Source: Candidatus Melainabacteria bacterium RIFCSPLOWO2_02_FULL_35_15 (GTDB taxonomy: Bacteria; Cyanobacteriota; Vampirovibrionia; 2-02-FULL-35-15). Taken from it: a DNA stretch of 56,863 nucleotides. Location: positions 1 through 56,863 of the forward strand of contig MFRN01000031.1 in the NCBI GenBank assembly GCA_001784585.1, written 5' to 3'. Below the pieces are notes generated by a model. That model was given only the letters and a program-made list of their open reading frames with translations. It was not told the origin of the DNA and ran no database searches. The position numbers were made by a program, and so were the translations under genes. Positions 16,508 to 27,537 of the stretch are shown in pieces (positions within the stretch are counted from its first letter, which is position 1; each line of letters opens with the position of its first letter).

Positions 16508-17308
16508 GTGAAGACTGCATTAGATCCACAAATTAAAAAAGATGAATTAACAATCGGCGGAAAGACTTTCCAGTCAAGATTAATGATTGGGAGCGGTAAG
16601 TTTACAGATTTTAAAATTATGAAAGAAGCTCATGAAAAATCCGGAGCTCAGATAATTACTGTAGCTATAAGAAGGGTAAATTTAAACGCACCCGGACACA
16701 TTGGACTCTTAGAACAAATTGATACAAACAAATACTGGATTTTACCTAATACGGCGGGATGCCAGACAAAAGAAGAAGCTATAAGAATAGCTAAGCTCAG
16801 CCGGGAAATGGGGATTAATAACTGGATTAAACTTGAAGTAATTCCGGATCTAAAATATTTGTTACCGGATCCAATTGCTACTTTCGAAGCTGCGCGTGAA
16901 TTAATTAAAGATGGATTTGTAGTGTTACCTTATATAAATGCCGATCCCATTTTAGCTAAAAGACTTGAAGAGATAGGCTGTGCTACAGTTATGCCGCTTG
17001 GTTCTCCTATTGGTTCAGGACAGGGAGTAAAGTGTGCTGCAAACATTGAAATAATAATTAAACAATCTTCTGTCCCGGTAGTAGTGGATGCAGGATTAGG
17101 CGTTCCTTCAGAAGCAGCACAGGTAATGGAAATGGGAGCAGATGCAATTTTATTAAATACTGCAATTGCAGGTGCTGATAATCCTGCACAAATGGCAGAA
17201 GCTTTTAAGTTTGGGGTAGAAGCCGGACGAAAAGCATATCTGGCAGGACGTATCCAAATCAAAGAGTATGCAAGTGCTTCAAGTCCAAAAGAAGGTACAG
17301 TACAGTAA
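16508..17308 (+). CDS. thiG: Thiazole synthase
   Basis: 266 residues from the GTG at 16508, preceded by AAGGGTGG; the longer open frame upstream would add a hydrophobic stretch not found in ThiG. Forms the thiazole phosphate of thiamine from DXP, ThiS-thiocarboxylate and dehydroglycine. A TIM barrel with the Schiff-base lysine in NWIKLEVI, GSPIGSGQG and DAGLGVPSEAAQVMEMGADA for phosphate binding, and LLNTAIAGA. Forms an operon with thiC 54 bases downstream. No TPP riboswitch was found upstream. Confidence 0.92.
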   Translation: MKTALDPQIKKDELTIGGKTFQSRLMIGSGKFTDFKIMKEAHEKSGAQIITVAIRRVNLNAPGHIGLLEQIDTNKYWILPNTAGCQTKEEAIRIAKLSREMGINNWIKLEVIPDLKYLLPDPIATFEAARELIKDGFVVLPYINADPILAKRLEEIGCATVMPLGSPIGSGQGVKCAANIEIIIKQSSVPVVVDAGLGVPSEAAQVMEMGADAILLNTAIAGADNPAQMAEAFKFGVEAGRKAYLAGRIQIKEYASASSPKEGTVQ

Positions 17309-19119
<1,811 letters not shown>

Positions 19120-19123
19120 GGTT

Positions 19124-20416
19124 TTATATTTCTGTAGAGGCACTGCATCGCAATGTCTCTACAATGGTTTGTATATTTGCAGAGATTTCCAGTTCTTTCC
19201 TTGTTTTAAAATTTTTAATTTTAAAAATATTTTTCTTTTTTTCTTCATCCAGATAAAATAGTATAAAATCCATATCTTTCTTAGCAGCAGTTTCGATTTG
19301 CTTTGAAATATTTAGCGGATTAAAATTAATTTCAATATTTAACTCCAGATTCTCCTTTTTAATCTCATAGCATAACTCATCGACCATTTTAAAAATATTT
19401 TCCTGATTACTAAGCGCCATTATTGATATTGCATTACTTACAGGAGGATTTACCACCATTATTAGTCTCTCAATCCCGATTGCCCAGCCAAATCCCGGCA
19501 TAGCAGGTCCGCCTAAAGATTCGACCAGTCCATCATATCTTCCTCCTGCACAAATCGTGGATTGTCCCTTTAAAACATCATTTACAGATTTAACTTCAAA
19601 GACAAAGTCATTATAATAATCAAGCCCACGAACAAGATTTGGGTTTGTAATTATATTTTTTATACCTCTTTGATCTTTTTCCTTATATAATCCAAGCAGG
19701 TTTTTAATTTCCTCCCATCTTTTAGATGAACTTTCAGACAAAAATTCAATTGGTTTTTTAGCACCGGCATATATTTCCTGATCTTTCTTTACCTTACAAT
19801 CAAGCATTCTAAGCGGGTTTTGTTCATACCGTCTTTTGCAGTCATCACATAAATCACCCAAAAAACCTTTTGTATATTTCTGGAAATATTCTTTATATGC
19901 TTTTCTTGAATCAGCATCACCCAAAGAGTTTATTTCAATTCTAAAATCAATACCAAGCTCAGAAAAAAGCGAGTGTAAAAGGTAAACTGATTCAATCTCA
20001 CATGAAACATTATTACTTCCTAAAACTTCAGCGTCAATTTGATGAAATTGTCTAAACCTTCCGGTCTGAGCTCTTTCATAGCGAAACATTGGACCATATG
20101 TCCAGAGTTTTACAGGTTTTGGTTCTCTGTGTAAACTGTTTTCAATATATGATCGTACAATACCTGCAGTTGCCTCAGGACGTAAAGTAAGAGAACGATC
20201 GCTTCGATCTAAAAATGTATACATTTCTTTGTTCACGATATCAGTGCTTTCACCGACACTTCGACAGAAAAGTTCTGTGTGTTCAAAAACCGGAATTATT
20301 ATTTCTTTAAAGGAATAAAACTCTAAGGCTTGCCTAGTAGCATCTAAAATCTTTTGCCATTTAATTGAATCTTTTGGCAAAATATCCTGTGTTCCACGTG
20401 GCGATTGATATTTCAT
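19124..20416 (-). CDS. hisS: Histidyl-tRNA synthetase
   Basis: 430 residues, class II synthetase. Motif 1 region RGTQDILPKDS, motif 2 MFRYERAQTGRFRQFHQID, HisA motif LVRGLDYYNDFVFEV, motif 3 GFGWAIGIERL, then a C-terminal anticodon-binding domain. The last 12 codons or so (VETLRCSAS and following) fall inside a GTAGAG...CTCTAC palindrome, meaning a repeat element has become the C-terminus. Lies 32 bases after mreD in the same direction. Confidence 0.95.
   Translation of the reverse strand: MKYQSPRGTQDILPKDSIKWQKILDATRQALEFYSFKEIIIPVFEHTELFCRSVGESTDIVNKEMYTFLDRSDRSLTLRPEATAGIVRSYIENSLHREPKPVKLWTYGPMFRYERAQTGRFRQFHQIDAEVLGSNNVSCEIESVYLLHSLFSELGIDFRIEINSLGDADSRKAYKEYFQKYTKGFLGDLCDDCKRRYEQNPLRMLDCKVKKDQEIYAGAKKPIEFLSESSSKRWEEIKNLLGLYKEKDQRGIKNIITNPNLVRGLDYYNDFVFEVKSVNDVLKGQSTICAGGRYDGLVESLGGPAMPGFGWAIGIERLIMVVNPPVSNAISIMALSNQENIFKMVDELCYEIKKENLELNIEINFNPLNISKQIETAAKKDMDFILFYLDEEKKKNIFKIKNFKTRKELEISANIQTIVETLRCSASTEI
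19134..19162. repeat. REP-like palindrome in the 3' end of hisS
   Basis: GTAGAG (19134-19139) pairs with CTCTAC (19157-19162), with further pairing inward to a 3-base loop and one mismatch. It resembles the GTAGAGACnnnG...CTCTAC intergenic hairpins common in cyanobacteria (from memory). It overlaps sense codons of hisS. Confidence 0.6.
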
Positions 20417-20448
20417 ATGATGATTCTGACGTAAATTAACAGAAATTT

Positions 20449-20979
20449 CTACCGGAGATTCAGCTTTTTAGTTATAAACTTCATTATGATGTAATAAAAC
20501 GGTGCAAAAAGTGTATTTAAAACCACTCCATTTAAACTTACAAGCAGATATCGATCAATCAGGTTTATAGGATTATTAAAGCTATACTGCCAGCCATTCA
20601 AAAAGTCTACAGGAAAATTAATTAAAACACAAAGTAAAATAAAAAACAAAAGCTCATCAGAAAAAAGATTTTTTATTAAAATCCCTGCCAGCAAGCCAGC
20701 CAAGGGGTAAGAAATATAAAATACATGATCATATAAAATATTTGCATTTAAAAAGGAGGCAATTATTCCAAACAAAGTTCCTGTTAACGGACCAAAAGAT
20801 ATGCCAGCAAACACAGAACCCAGGAGCATGAGGTTTGGCATAGTATCAAAATAAAGAAATCTGCTAAAGACTGAAATCTGTAAAACCCATGTAATTACAG
20901 CAATTACAAAAATAAAAAAGTATTTGATTGGTTCTTTCCGGGTTTTATTACTAATAAAAGTTATTTCAGGCATAACCAT
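20449..20979 (-). CDS. mreD: Rod-shape protein MreD
   Basis: 176 residues, about five membrane helices. The core FDTMPNLMLLGSVFAGISFG followed by GPLTGTLFGIIASFLNANIL and YPLAGLLAGILI is typical of MreD, which links MreB/MreC to the elongasome. No mreB or mreC in the window. ATG at 20979 is followed two codons later by another ATG; TATAAT lies 11 bases upstream of the first. Probably the first gene of mreD-hisS-Tic20-like. Confidence 0.8.
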   Translation of the reverse strand: MVMPEITFISNKTRKEPIKYFFIFVIAVITWVLQISVFSRFLYFDTMPNLMLLGSVFAGISFGPLTGTLFGIIASFLNANILYDHVFYISYPLAGLLAGILIKNLFSDELLFFILLCVLINFPVDFLNGWQYSFNNPINLIDRYLLVSLNGVVLNTLFAPFYYIIMKFITKKLNLR

Positions 20980-21069
20980 CTAATTATCGTATTATAATTT
21001 AAAAGAATACTGAAAATCAGGAAAGATATTTCAATAAGCTAAAACATTTATTGTGTTTTCTTGATTATA

Positions 21070-21146
21070 GGATTTGTCCGATTCATTCGGCAAATCCGAC
21101 CAAGCGTAATAAATCGATCGAAGGAAGGTTCAGCTTGTCTGAACCT
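21070..21146 (+). promoter_or_regulatory. Two-hairpin element, copy A, abutting the tRNA-Gln promoter
   Basis: Hairpin 1 is 21070-21097 (stem GGATTTG/CAAATCC plus CCGA/TCGG, one bulged T, 5-base loop). A 28-base spacer follows, then hairpin 2 at 21126-21146 (AGGTTCAG/CTGAACCT, loop CTTGT). Its last T is the first base of TATAAA (21146-21151), a -10 candidate 6 bases before the tRNA. A second copy with compensatory stem changes is at 54257-54333 on the other strand. Confidence 0.75.
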
Positions 21147-21157
21147 ATAAAAAACAA

Positions 21158-21229
21158 TGGGGAGTCGCCAAGTGGTAAGGCAGCGGGTTTTGGTCCCGCC
21201 ACTCGTGGGTTCGAATCCTACCTCCCCAG
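21158..21229 (+). tRNA. trnQ: tRNA-Gln (anticodon TTG)
   Basis: 72 bases. Acceptor stem TGGGGAG (21158-21164) pairs with CTCCCCA (21222-21228), discriminator G21229. Anticodon arm GCGGG-TTTTGGT-CCCGC places TTG at positions 34-36. The T arm has the invariant GTTCGAATC. CCA is not encoded. TATAAA lies 6 bases upstream, so the primary transcript has almost no 5' leader. Confidence 0.97.
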
Positions 21230-21283
21230 TTCTGTGTTAATATTTAACCAACTTTAGAACTACTAAACTTAATTGGAGGATTT

Positions 21284-21910
21284 GTGAAAATTAAAGATGC
21301 TGTTATGGTGCCATGGACATTAATTACTGCTCCAAGAAGATGGAGAAATGAAGTCAGACAAGAGGTTCTTGAAGAATGGACTAACCCAAATGGTGGATTA
21401 GGAAAGTATTTAAAACTACCAAAAAATATAACTTTTGAAGAAGCTAAAGAAATTGTAAGAAGAGAAGCTGAAAGAACTGTAAGAATAGCATTTAAATTGC
21501 CCTCAACTGCTACTAAAGAAGATGTTTTTAAAGCTGTAAGTGATGAGTTTGCAAAGAGTTTTGGTTATAGTTCAATAGAAGAAATGAATGCTGAAAGAGA
21601 AGCAGAAATTAAAGAAGAAGATAGCAAGTATCCGGAAGCTAAAGTATCAAAACTTAAAATGGCTGGTGCTAGGATTGCTGCTTCTGCTATTGGTTTGCTA
21701 TATAGAGGAGTTTCTAAATTTGCTGGTGATATAAGTAAACTTGATGCAGAAACTTGTGGACTTCCTGAATATGCAAGCCATTATGACACTGACATAGCAC
21801 ATAGAGCTATTGAAGGAGTTCTAGCAAGAGAATATTATGGATTGAGCTATGACTCTACAGATGAACAGCTACAACAAGCTATTAAAGCTGAATACAATCA
21901 AAAATCCTAG
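21284..21910 (+). CDS. Orphan soluble protein, unknown function
   Basis: Not recognised. 208 residues, GTG start 6 bases after GGAGG. No signal peptide or clear membrane span; mostly charged helices (NITFEEAKEIVRREAERTV, EEMNAEREAEIKEE), with one Ala/Gly-rich stretch (KMAGARIAASAIGLLYRGVSK). It opens the accessory region, directly after tRNA-Gln and before an IS66 element, a usual place for horizontally acquired cargo. The sequence after its stop (TTAAGCAGCCATC) recurs after the orphan gene at 29530-30021. Confidence 0.6.
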   Translation: MKIKDAVMVPWTLITAPRRWRNEVRQEVLEEWTNPNGGLGKYLKLPKNITFEEAKEIVRREAERTVRIAFKLPSTATKEDVFKAVSDEFAKSFGYSSIEEMNAEREAEIKEEDSKYPEAKVSKLKMAGARIAASAIGLLYRGVSKFAGDISKLDAETCGLPEYASHYDTDIAHRAIEGVLAREYYGLSYDSTDEQLQQAIKAEYNQKS

Positions 21911-22127
21911 ATTTAGTTAAGCAGCCATCGTTTCTGCCTAGGTAATTAATCCAAACCAATTAATTTTTACAGATTTTTGGTTAAGACATCATAACAAGTC
22001 CAAATAAGTTCAACACAATAAGTTTCATAAGTAATACTTCTTGAGTTATGAGGAAATAAAAGATTTCTGTTTACAAAACTAAATTTTTCTCTGGCCAATT
22101 TAATTCAAATCTGCATTAATATTGAGA

Positions 22128-23510
22128 ATGCAAGACCTAAGCAAGATTACCAAAAATGATTTACAAAAATGCTCTAAGGATGAACTTATTGATTTAATTT
22201 TACTGTTAATAAAAAAGGTAGAAAACTTAGAACACAAACTAGGACTCAAAGATAAAGACAGCAACAATAGTTCAAAACCTCCATCAAGTGATAATAAACC
22301 AAATAAAGACTTAAACCTCCGTGAAAAATCAGGAAGAAATACTGGAGGTCAAAAAGGACATCCTGGAATTACAAGAGAACTTGTTGATAACCCGGATAAA
22401 ATTATTCAACATATTCCACCTGATAAATGTGAATACTGTGGTAAATCACTTGCAAAAGTTATTGCAACAATAATGAGCAGAAGACAAGTCATTGATATCC
22501 CACCAATTAAAGCAGAAGTTGCTGAACACCAACAATTAGAAAAGACTTGCTCTTGTGGACATAAAAATGTTGGTAGATTCCCGAATGAAATAAAAGCACC
22601 AGTTCAGTTTGGTCCTTACTTTCAGTCATTAATTCTTTATCTTAGTATTAGACACCATATCCCATATAATCGTGTTGCTGAAATTATAGAAGAACTGATT
22701 GGAGAAAAGATTAGTGAAAGAACTATTGAAAATATATTAGAGCTTGCAAATAAAAGAGCAGGTCCGCTATATGAGTTAATCAAACAACGTTTAAAAGATT
22801 CCAGATGTGTAGGGAGTGATGAAACAGGAACAAGAGTTAATGGAGTAAACTTTTTTCTGTGGGTATGGCAAAACATGTTTTATTCGTTCTTTGCAGTGGA
22901 TAAAAGGAGAAGTTACAAAGTAATACAAAAACATTTTGGCGAGAACTTTAAAGGAACATTAGTACATGACTGTTTTGGAGCACAGAATAAAACTAAAGCC
23001 AAAAAACATCAGCTTTGTCATGCACACCTCTTAAGAGATTTAAAATATTGTATTCAAGAAGAAAGCAGTTTATGGGCATATGAAGTCACTATACTTTTAC
23101 TAAGCTCACAAAAAGTCAGACCCCTTATTTGGGAAAGAGGATTTGATAAAAAACTGAGAGAAAAAACAATTAATGCTTTTGAAAAAAGATTAGAGGAGTT
23201 ACTTGCAAGAGAAGTTACAGGGGAAGAAACAATAAGATTACAAAAGAGAATAAAAAAACACAAAGACAAAATATTATTCTTTATGACTACACAAGATGTA
23301 CCACCTGATAATAACGGTTCAGAAAGAGCAATAAGAAATGCCAAGATTCATAAGAAGATATCAGGTGGATTTAGAAATGAACTTGCTGCTCAAAGATACG
23401 CAGTACTAATGTCAATAATTGATACAGCTAAAAAACAAGGACTTAAAATGTTTGATGCCTGTCAAAGCCTTTTTTCAGGCAGCCTTACGTTTGCTCATGC
23501 TAGGCAGTAA
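22128..23510 (+). mobile_element. tnpC: IS66-family transposase
   Basis: About 460 residues, essentially full length. N-terminal coiled coil plus Ser/Asn/Pro-rich SNNSSKPPSSDN segment and zinc-ribbon cysteines (CEYCG, CSCG), as in the IS66 TnpC/ISBst12 type. Catalytic DDE: GSDETGTRV, LVHDCFGA, and DNNGSERAIRN. Start at ATG 22128, or TTG 22122. No tnpA/tnpB partners are present, and I could not find convincing terminal inverted repeats in the flanks. It may be able to move, but element boundaries are undefined. Confidence 0.9.
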
Positions 23511-23671
23511 CTAATTTTTACCTTTTGCTCTTACTATTTTGATATATTTATCTAGTGTTACCATATTATTTAAATAACGTTTTTCATCATTTTAATAATA
23601 TAATAGCAGAGTCCTATTTCAGGTAACTTATTAATTTTAAGTAAATAAGCCAACCGTTACCCTTTTATAAC

Positions 23672-24061
23672 CTATGCAGCCTTTAAGCGATTTAAACTAT
23701 AATTTAGCTTGCTAATTTCGTCTGGGTATTCTCTTATAAAAGTTCGAAAATCGTCCCGTAAGCCCAGCCATCGTGTACGAATAGATACAATACGGTCATC
23801 AGTCCCAGTCTTTAAGCACCTTTCAGTCGGTTCTAACGCAACATATTCCTGCTCAAGAGGTTTGTATTCATTTTTAACTGATACAAGCCATGGATACTGT
23901 GTTAAAAGTCAAGTAGCAAGGGCAGGATTTTTAGAAACATAACAAGGATCAAAGGCTTTACCGGATTTAATAATAGCAAAAATAACATGTAACAATTTTC
24001 TAGCAACTGCTATTAAAGCAACTTTGGCAGGTTTACCTTTCTCTCTTTCAATTTGCCTTAT
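23672..24061 (-). pseudogene. IS110-family transposase C-terminal remnant
   Basis: Read on the minus strand, the fragment begins just after a TAG (24064-24062) with IRQIEREKGKPAKVALIAVA, then RKLLHVIFAIIKSGKAFDP, which is the signature end of IS110/IS116/IS902 transposases. An in-frame TGA at 23911-23909 interrupts it. The same frame then stays open for 78 more codons (PWLVSVKNEYKPLEQEYVAL and on) to a TAG at 23674-23672. There is no start codon and the RuvC-like half is missing, so this is a decayed insertion. Confidence 0.75.
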
Positions 24062-24090
24062 CTAAGCCTTTATAAAATTCTAGAGAGTTT

Positions 24091-25212
24091 TTATTCAAAC
24101 AACTTTATATAATTTCTATATTCATAAATCTTATTTCTTTTTTGACCTGTTGTTTCTTTTAAAATCCCAAGGCTTTCAAATTTTGAGACCATAGTGATTG
24201 CATTTGGATTTTTAAGTCCTGTTATTTTTTCTACATCTTTTATTTGTAAAATGGGATTTCTGTAGAGGGAGTTTAAAAGCTGTATTCCCCTTTCTGATGA
24301 CCTAATTTTGGATACTTTTTCTAAATCATTTTCTCTAAGATTATGGATTTTTATTGCAGCTTTAGCTGCTTTTTCTGATGTAATAGCAATTCCATCTAAA
24401 AAATATTTTAGCCATCCTTCAATGTCATCTTTTCCATGAGCAGCATTTAATTTCTCGTAGTATTCATATCTATGCTCCATTATGTATTCAGATAAGTACA
24501 ATAAAGGTTTTTTTAGAATACCCTCATGACACAGATAAAAAGTGATTAATAGTCTTCCTACTCTGCCGTTTCCATCTAAGAATGGATGTATAGCCTCAAA
24601 CTGTGCATGAATAAGACCAACTTTAATTAGTACTGGAATAGGTAATTTATCATGCATAAATTTTTCTAAATTATTTAAAAGCCTTAGAACCTCATGATGG
24701 GGTGGTGGAACAAAGCTGGCTGTTTGGATTGTTCTTCCACCAATCCAATTTTGTGTTCTTCTAAACTCTCCTGGAGCTTTATTCTTTCCTCTAACTCCTT
24801 TTAAAAGTTTTTTATGAATTTCTTTTATTAATCTTAGTGACAATGGCAAAGTATTTAATCTTTTTAATCCATAATTCATTGCACTTATGTAATTTATAAT
24901 TTCATCTACATCATTTCTAATCTCAGGGTCCTGTATATTTGAATTTGCTTTAATTGCATCAATAAAAGTTGCAGTGGTGCCTTCTATTTGGCTTGACAGA
25001 CTAGCTTCTTTTGTTATATACATTTTAATAAAAAAATCAACATCAGGGATTAATGATGTGTTTCCATCTAACCTACCGATAGCAATATTGGCTTTTGATA
25101 GCAAGTCCTGCAAATCAGAATCAATTTTTATTTCAAAAGGCAATTCATTTGGAATAAAAGCTTTATACTCCAAATTACCTGTTAATTGCTTTGTGAATTT
25201 TCCTGTTCTCAT
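24091..25212 (-). CDS. Fic-domain AMPylase with inhibitory helix
   Basis: 373 residues from MRTGKFTKQLTGN; an in-frame extension upstream is hydrophobic and not family-like. Transfers AMP (or another nucleotide part) to a target protein hydroxyl. The Fic motif HPFLDGNGRVGRLL is complete. An N-terminal SSQIEG matches the autoinhibitory (S/T)xxxE(G/N) motif, so this is a self-inhibited Fic. A C-terminal winged helix (from about 305) fits the Fic-DOC/wHTH architecture. The promoter region carries TATAAT inside a CTATG...CATAG dyad (25242-25266). No antitoxin gene is adjacent. Confidence 0.9.
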   Translation of the reverse strand: MRTGKFTKQLTGNLEYKAFIPNELPFEIKIDSDLQDLLSKANIAIGRLDGNTSLIPDVDFFIKMYITKEASLSSQIEGTTATFIDAIKANSNIQDPEIRNDVDEIINYISAMNYGLKRLNTLPLSLRLIKEIHKKLLKGVRGKNKAPGEFRRTQNWIGGRTIQTASFVPPPHHEVLRLLNNLEKFMHDKLPIPVLIKVGLIHAQFEAIHPFLDGNGRVGRLLITFYLCHEGILKKPLLYLSEYIMEHRYEYYEKLNAAHGKDDIEGWLKYFLDGIAITSEKAAKAAIKIHNLRENDLEKVSKIRSSERGIQLLNSLYRNPILQIKDVEKITGLKNPNAITMVSKFESLGILKETTGQKRNKIYEYRNYIKLFE

Positions 25213-25436
25213 ATTCTTGCCATAGATATGAAATTCCTTGTCTATGATTAGTATTATATACCATAGATACTGCAATTTATATCTACGGCTTTACTAAAAC
25301 CAGGTATCTAAATCTCAATTATCTCTAAAATTTGGTTTAAGCAGCCTTAGGGCAGTAAATACTCGGCTTTTCCAGTATTATCCTGGTTCGGATTTTCTGT
25401 CAGAAGACAGACCGGGAAAATTTTTCTTTTTACTTA

Positions 25437-26210
25437 TTAAATAATTCCTGCTATCAATGAAATCCCTATAACAATTAACATTACACCAACAATTTTTTGA
25501 ATTGATTCATAAGTGATTTTTCTAAGCAATTTGTTTCCCATTAAAACACCTAGCAGTGAAAACAATATTGTTGAGACGAGCAGTGTAATATTTTCACTAA
25601 AAATAACTGTTGAAAAAAATGAACTATATGCAATTAATCTTGAAATATCAACCATACAAGCTATTATTGTTCCAGTTCCAATAAAACTCTCTTTAGATAG
25701 ATTACATTTAACTAAGAATGAACTTCTAAGTGCACCTTGATGTCCTGAGATACCACCAAACAAACCGCTAAGCAATCCTCCTGCAAACAAGTGTTTTTTA
25801 TCAAATTGAATGCCTTGAAGTTTTGGCAGCAGATCAAATAGTGCAAATACTACAATAAGAATTCCAACAACTACCTTTAGAGCAGTAATTGAAAAAATAT
25901 TTGTGCCTATTGAATAATTTAATATCGGTTTTATATTGGACAGGTATTTTAAAATCCATGCACCGAAGAATGCAGAAACCAGTGCAGGTAATCCAAATTT
26001 GACTACTATATAAATATTTGCATGTTTACCAAGGATTATAACTTTAAAAATATTATTTATAAAGTGAATTATTGCTGTTAATGTAATTGAAATACTAAGC
26101 GGGAAAAATATTGCAAAAACAGGTAATAAAATTGTTCCTAGTCCAAAACCAGAAAAGAAGGTAAGTATTGAAGCTAATAAAGTAACAAGTGGAATTAAAA
26201 AATATTCCAT
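25437..26210 (-). CDS. TSUP (TauE/SafE) family anion transporter
   Basis: 257 residues, about eight membrane helices in two halves with the family's conserved openings FFSGFGLGTILLPVF and GGLLSGLFGGISGHQGALR. TSUP proteins carry sulfite, sulfoacetate or related anions; the substrate is unknown here. TAATAT lies 8 bases before the ATG with no Shine-Dalgarno (leaderless). It diverges from the fluoride-riboswitch antiporter gene and shares its short promoter region, so co-regulation is possible. Confidence 0.85.
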   Translation of the reverse strand: MEYFLIPLVTLLASILTFFSGFGLGTILLPVFAIFFPLSISITLTAIIHFINNIFKVIILGKHANIYIVVKFGLPALVSAFFGAWILKYLSNIKPILNYSIGTNIFSITALKVVVGILIVVFALFDLLPKLQGIQFDKKHLFAGGLLSGLFGGISGHQGALRSSFLVKCNLSKESFIGTGTIIACMVDISRLIAYSSFFSTVIFSENITLLVSTILFSLLGVLMGNKLLRKITYESIQKIVGVMLIVIGISLIAGII

Positions 26211-26261
26211 AATAAATAATATTACTACTTTCTTTGGTACAATAATGCTTATGAAATTCCT

Positions 26262-26333
26262 GGCGATGAAGCTCGCCTTGTCTTAAGTAAAAGACAAAAC
26301 CACTACTAAAGAAGAGTAGTTGATAGCTTCTAC
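26262..26333 (+). ncRNA. Fluoride riboswitch (crcB motif)
   Basis: GGCGATGAAGCTCGCC (26262-26277) forms the first stem with an ATGAAGCT loop, matching GGCGAUGxxGxxCGCC of the crcB motif. A variable GTCTT/AAGAC hairpin follows. Then ACTACT/AGTAGT, and the conserved 3' end TTGATAGCTTCTACTG, close to the Thermotoga aptamer ending CUGAUGGCCUCUACUG. The pseudoknot pairs GAAGC (26268-26272) with GCTTC (26326-26330). ATAGCTTCTAC (26323-26333) can instead pair with GTAGGAGCTAT (26347-26357), which holds the ribosome binding site. This suggests fluoride frees translation. Confidence 0.9.
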
Positions 26334-26361
26334 TGAAAATACAAAGGTAGGAGCTATTTCC

Positions 26362-27537
26362 ATGGATATTTATACTGCGTTGCTTGTTGGGGCACTAATT
26401 TTCCTGAGTAGTTTTCTTTCAATAAGATTTATGGTTTCTGCTGCTCTTATTGAAATAACTTTAGGTGCTATTGCTGGTAATTTTTTTGGCTTATATCAAA
26501 CCGAATGGATTAAATATCTCGGTGAGTTTGGTGGTATTGTTTTAACTTATTTAGCTGGAACAGAAGTTGACATTCCACTACTTAAAGCAAAACTAAAAGA
26601 GAGTTTACTTATTGGTGTTTTTTCTTTTCTAATTCCATTTGTAGGAGTACTGCTGTTTGCCTACTATGTAGTTCATTGGACCTTTTCTGCCTCGGAAATA
26701 GCTGGTATTGCTTTATCAACTACATCACTTGCTGTAATTTATGCTGTTTTAGTTGAAACAGGATTAGTAAAAAGTGAATTGGGGAAATTACTTATGGCTG
26801 CATGCTTTATTACCGACCTAGGAACTGCTCTTGCATTAAGTATTTTGTTTGTTAAAAGTAATTGGTTTACTCTGGTTTTTATTATTGTATCAATTCTAGC
26901 AATAGTTTTTACTCCGAAAATTATTAGTAAAATGACAAAGTCATTTGGATTTAAAGTAGTAGAACCAGAGCTAAAGTTTTTATTTTTTGTTTTGTTTGCT
27001 TTAATGTGGATAGCAAAGTTAGCAAATAGTCATGCTGTTTTACCTACCTTTATTCTTGGTCTTGCAATGTCTAATTATTTCAAATCAAAAAACAAAGAAC
27101 TTCAAACACGTTTTAGAGCAGTTGCATTTACAATGTTAAATCCTTTTTTCTTTATAAAAGGAGGACTCAATATTTCTTTTAAATCACTTGGTGGTAGTTT
27201 GTGGCTTTTGGTATCTTTTTTCTTTGTAAAATTAATTACAAAGTTTGCTGGTGTACTTCCATTTGCAAAAAAATATATTCCTAAAGAAGCAATGTATACT
27301 ACGCTGCTTATGAGTACAGGTCTAACTTTTGGAACAATTTCATCTCTTTATGGATTAAATGCCGGGATAATTGATAAAACTCAGTTTTCAATTTTGGTAA
27401 CAACTGTAATTTTAAGTGCAGTAATACCAACAATAATTGCACAGAGGTTTTTTGAGCCAAAGCATGTTTATAGAAGTATAAGAGAAAAAGAACAAATAAA
27501 AGAGATTGTTTATGGTGCTGGTGAGGAAGATGTTTAA
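26362..27537 (+). CDS. CPA2-type cation/H+ (or fluoride) antiporter
   Basis: 391 residues, about 11-12 membrane helices of the Na+/H+ exchanger fold (KefB/NapA-like). Start at ATG 26362 with GGAG 8 bases upstream; the site overlaps the switching strand of the fluoride riboswitch. CFITDLGTALALS in helix 5-6 has a single Asp with Thr before it. No RCK/TrkA-N domain follows, so it is a bare transporter. CPA-family antiporters are known fluoride-riboswitch targets; a role in fluoride export or cytoplasmic pH relief is inferred from the riboswitch. Confidence 0.88.
   Translation: MDIYTALLVGALIFLSSFLSIRFMVSAALIEITLGAIAGNFFGLYQTEWIKYLGEFGGIVLTYLAGTEVDIPLLKAKLKESLLIGVFSFLIPFVGVLLFAYYVVHWTFSASEIAGIALSTTSLAVIYAVLVETGLVKSELGKLLMAACFITDLGTALALSILFVKSNWFTLVFIIVSILAIVFTPKIISKMTKSFGFKVVEPELKFLFFVLFALMWIAKLANSHAVLPTFILGLAMSNYFKSKNKELQTRFRAVAFTMLNPFFFIKGGLNISFKSLGGSLWLLVSFFFVKLITKFAGVLPFAKKYIPKEAMYTTLLMSTGLTFGTISSLYGLNAGIIDKTQFSILVTTVILSAVIPTIIAQRFFEPKHVYRSIREKEQIKEIVYGAGEEDV

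Noticed and set aside
21911-23671. Terminal inverted repeats for the IS66 element
   Set aside because: I compared both flanks by eye and found no convincing match to GTAAGCG-type IS66 ends, so no element borders are claimed.
23709-23942. 77-codon plus-strand frame
   Set aside because: It is antisense to the IS110-like remnant; the minus-strand reading gives recognisable transposase sequence.
24091-25275. Fic-antitoxin module
   Set aside because: No small antitoxin gene is adjacent, and the protein carries its own inhibitory SSQIEG motif.
25348-25436. Terminator after the TSUP gene
   Set aside because: A CTGTC-AGAA-GACAG hairpin exists, but the T-run lies on the plus-strand side, the wrong side for the minus-strand gene.
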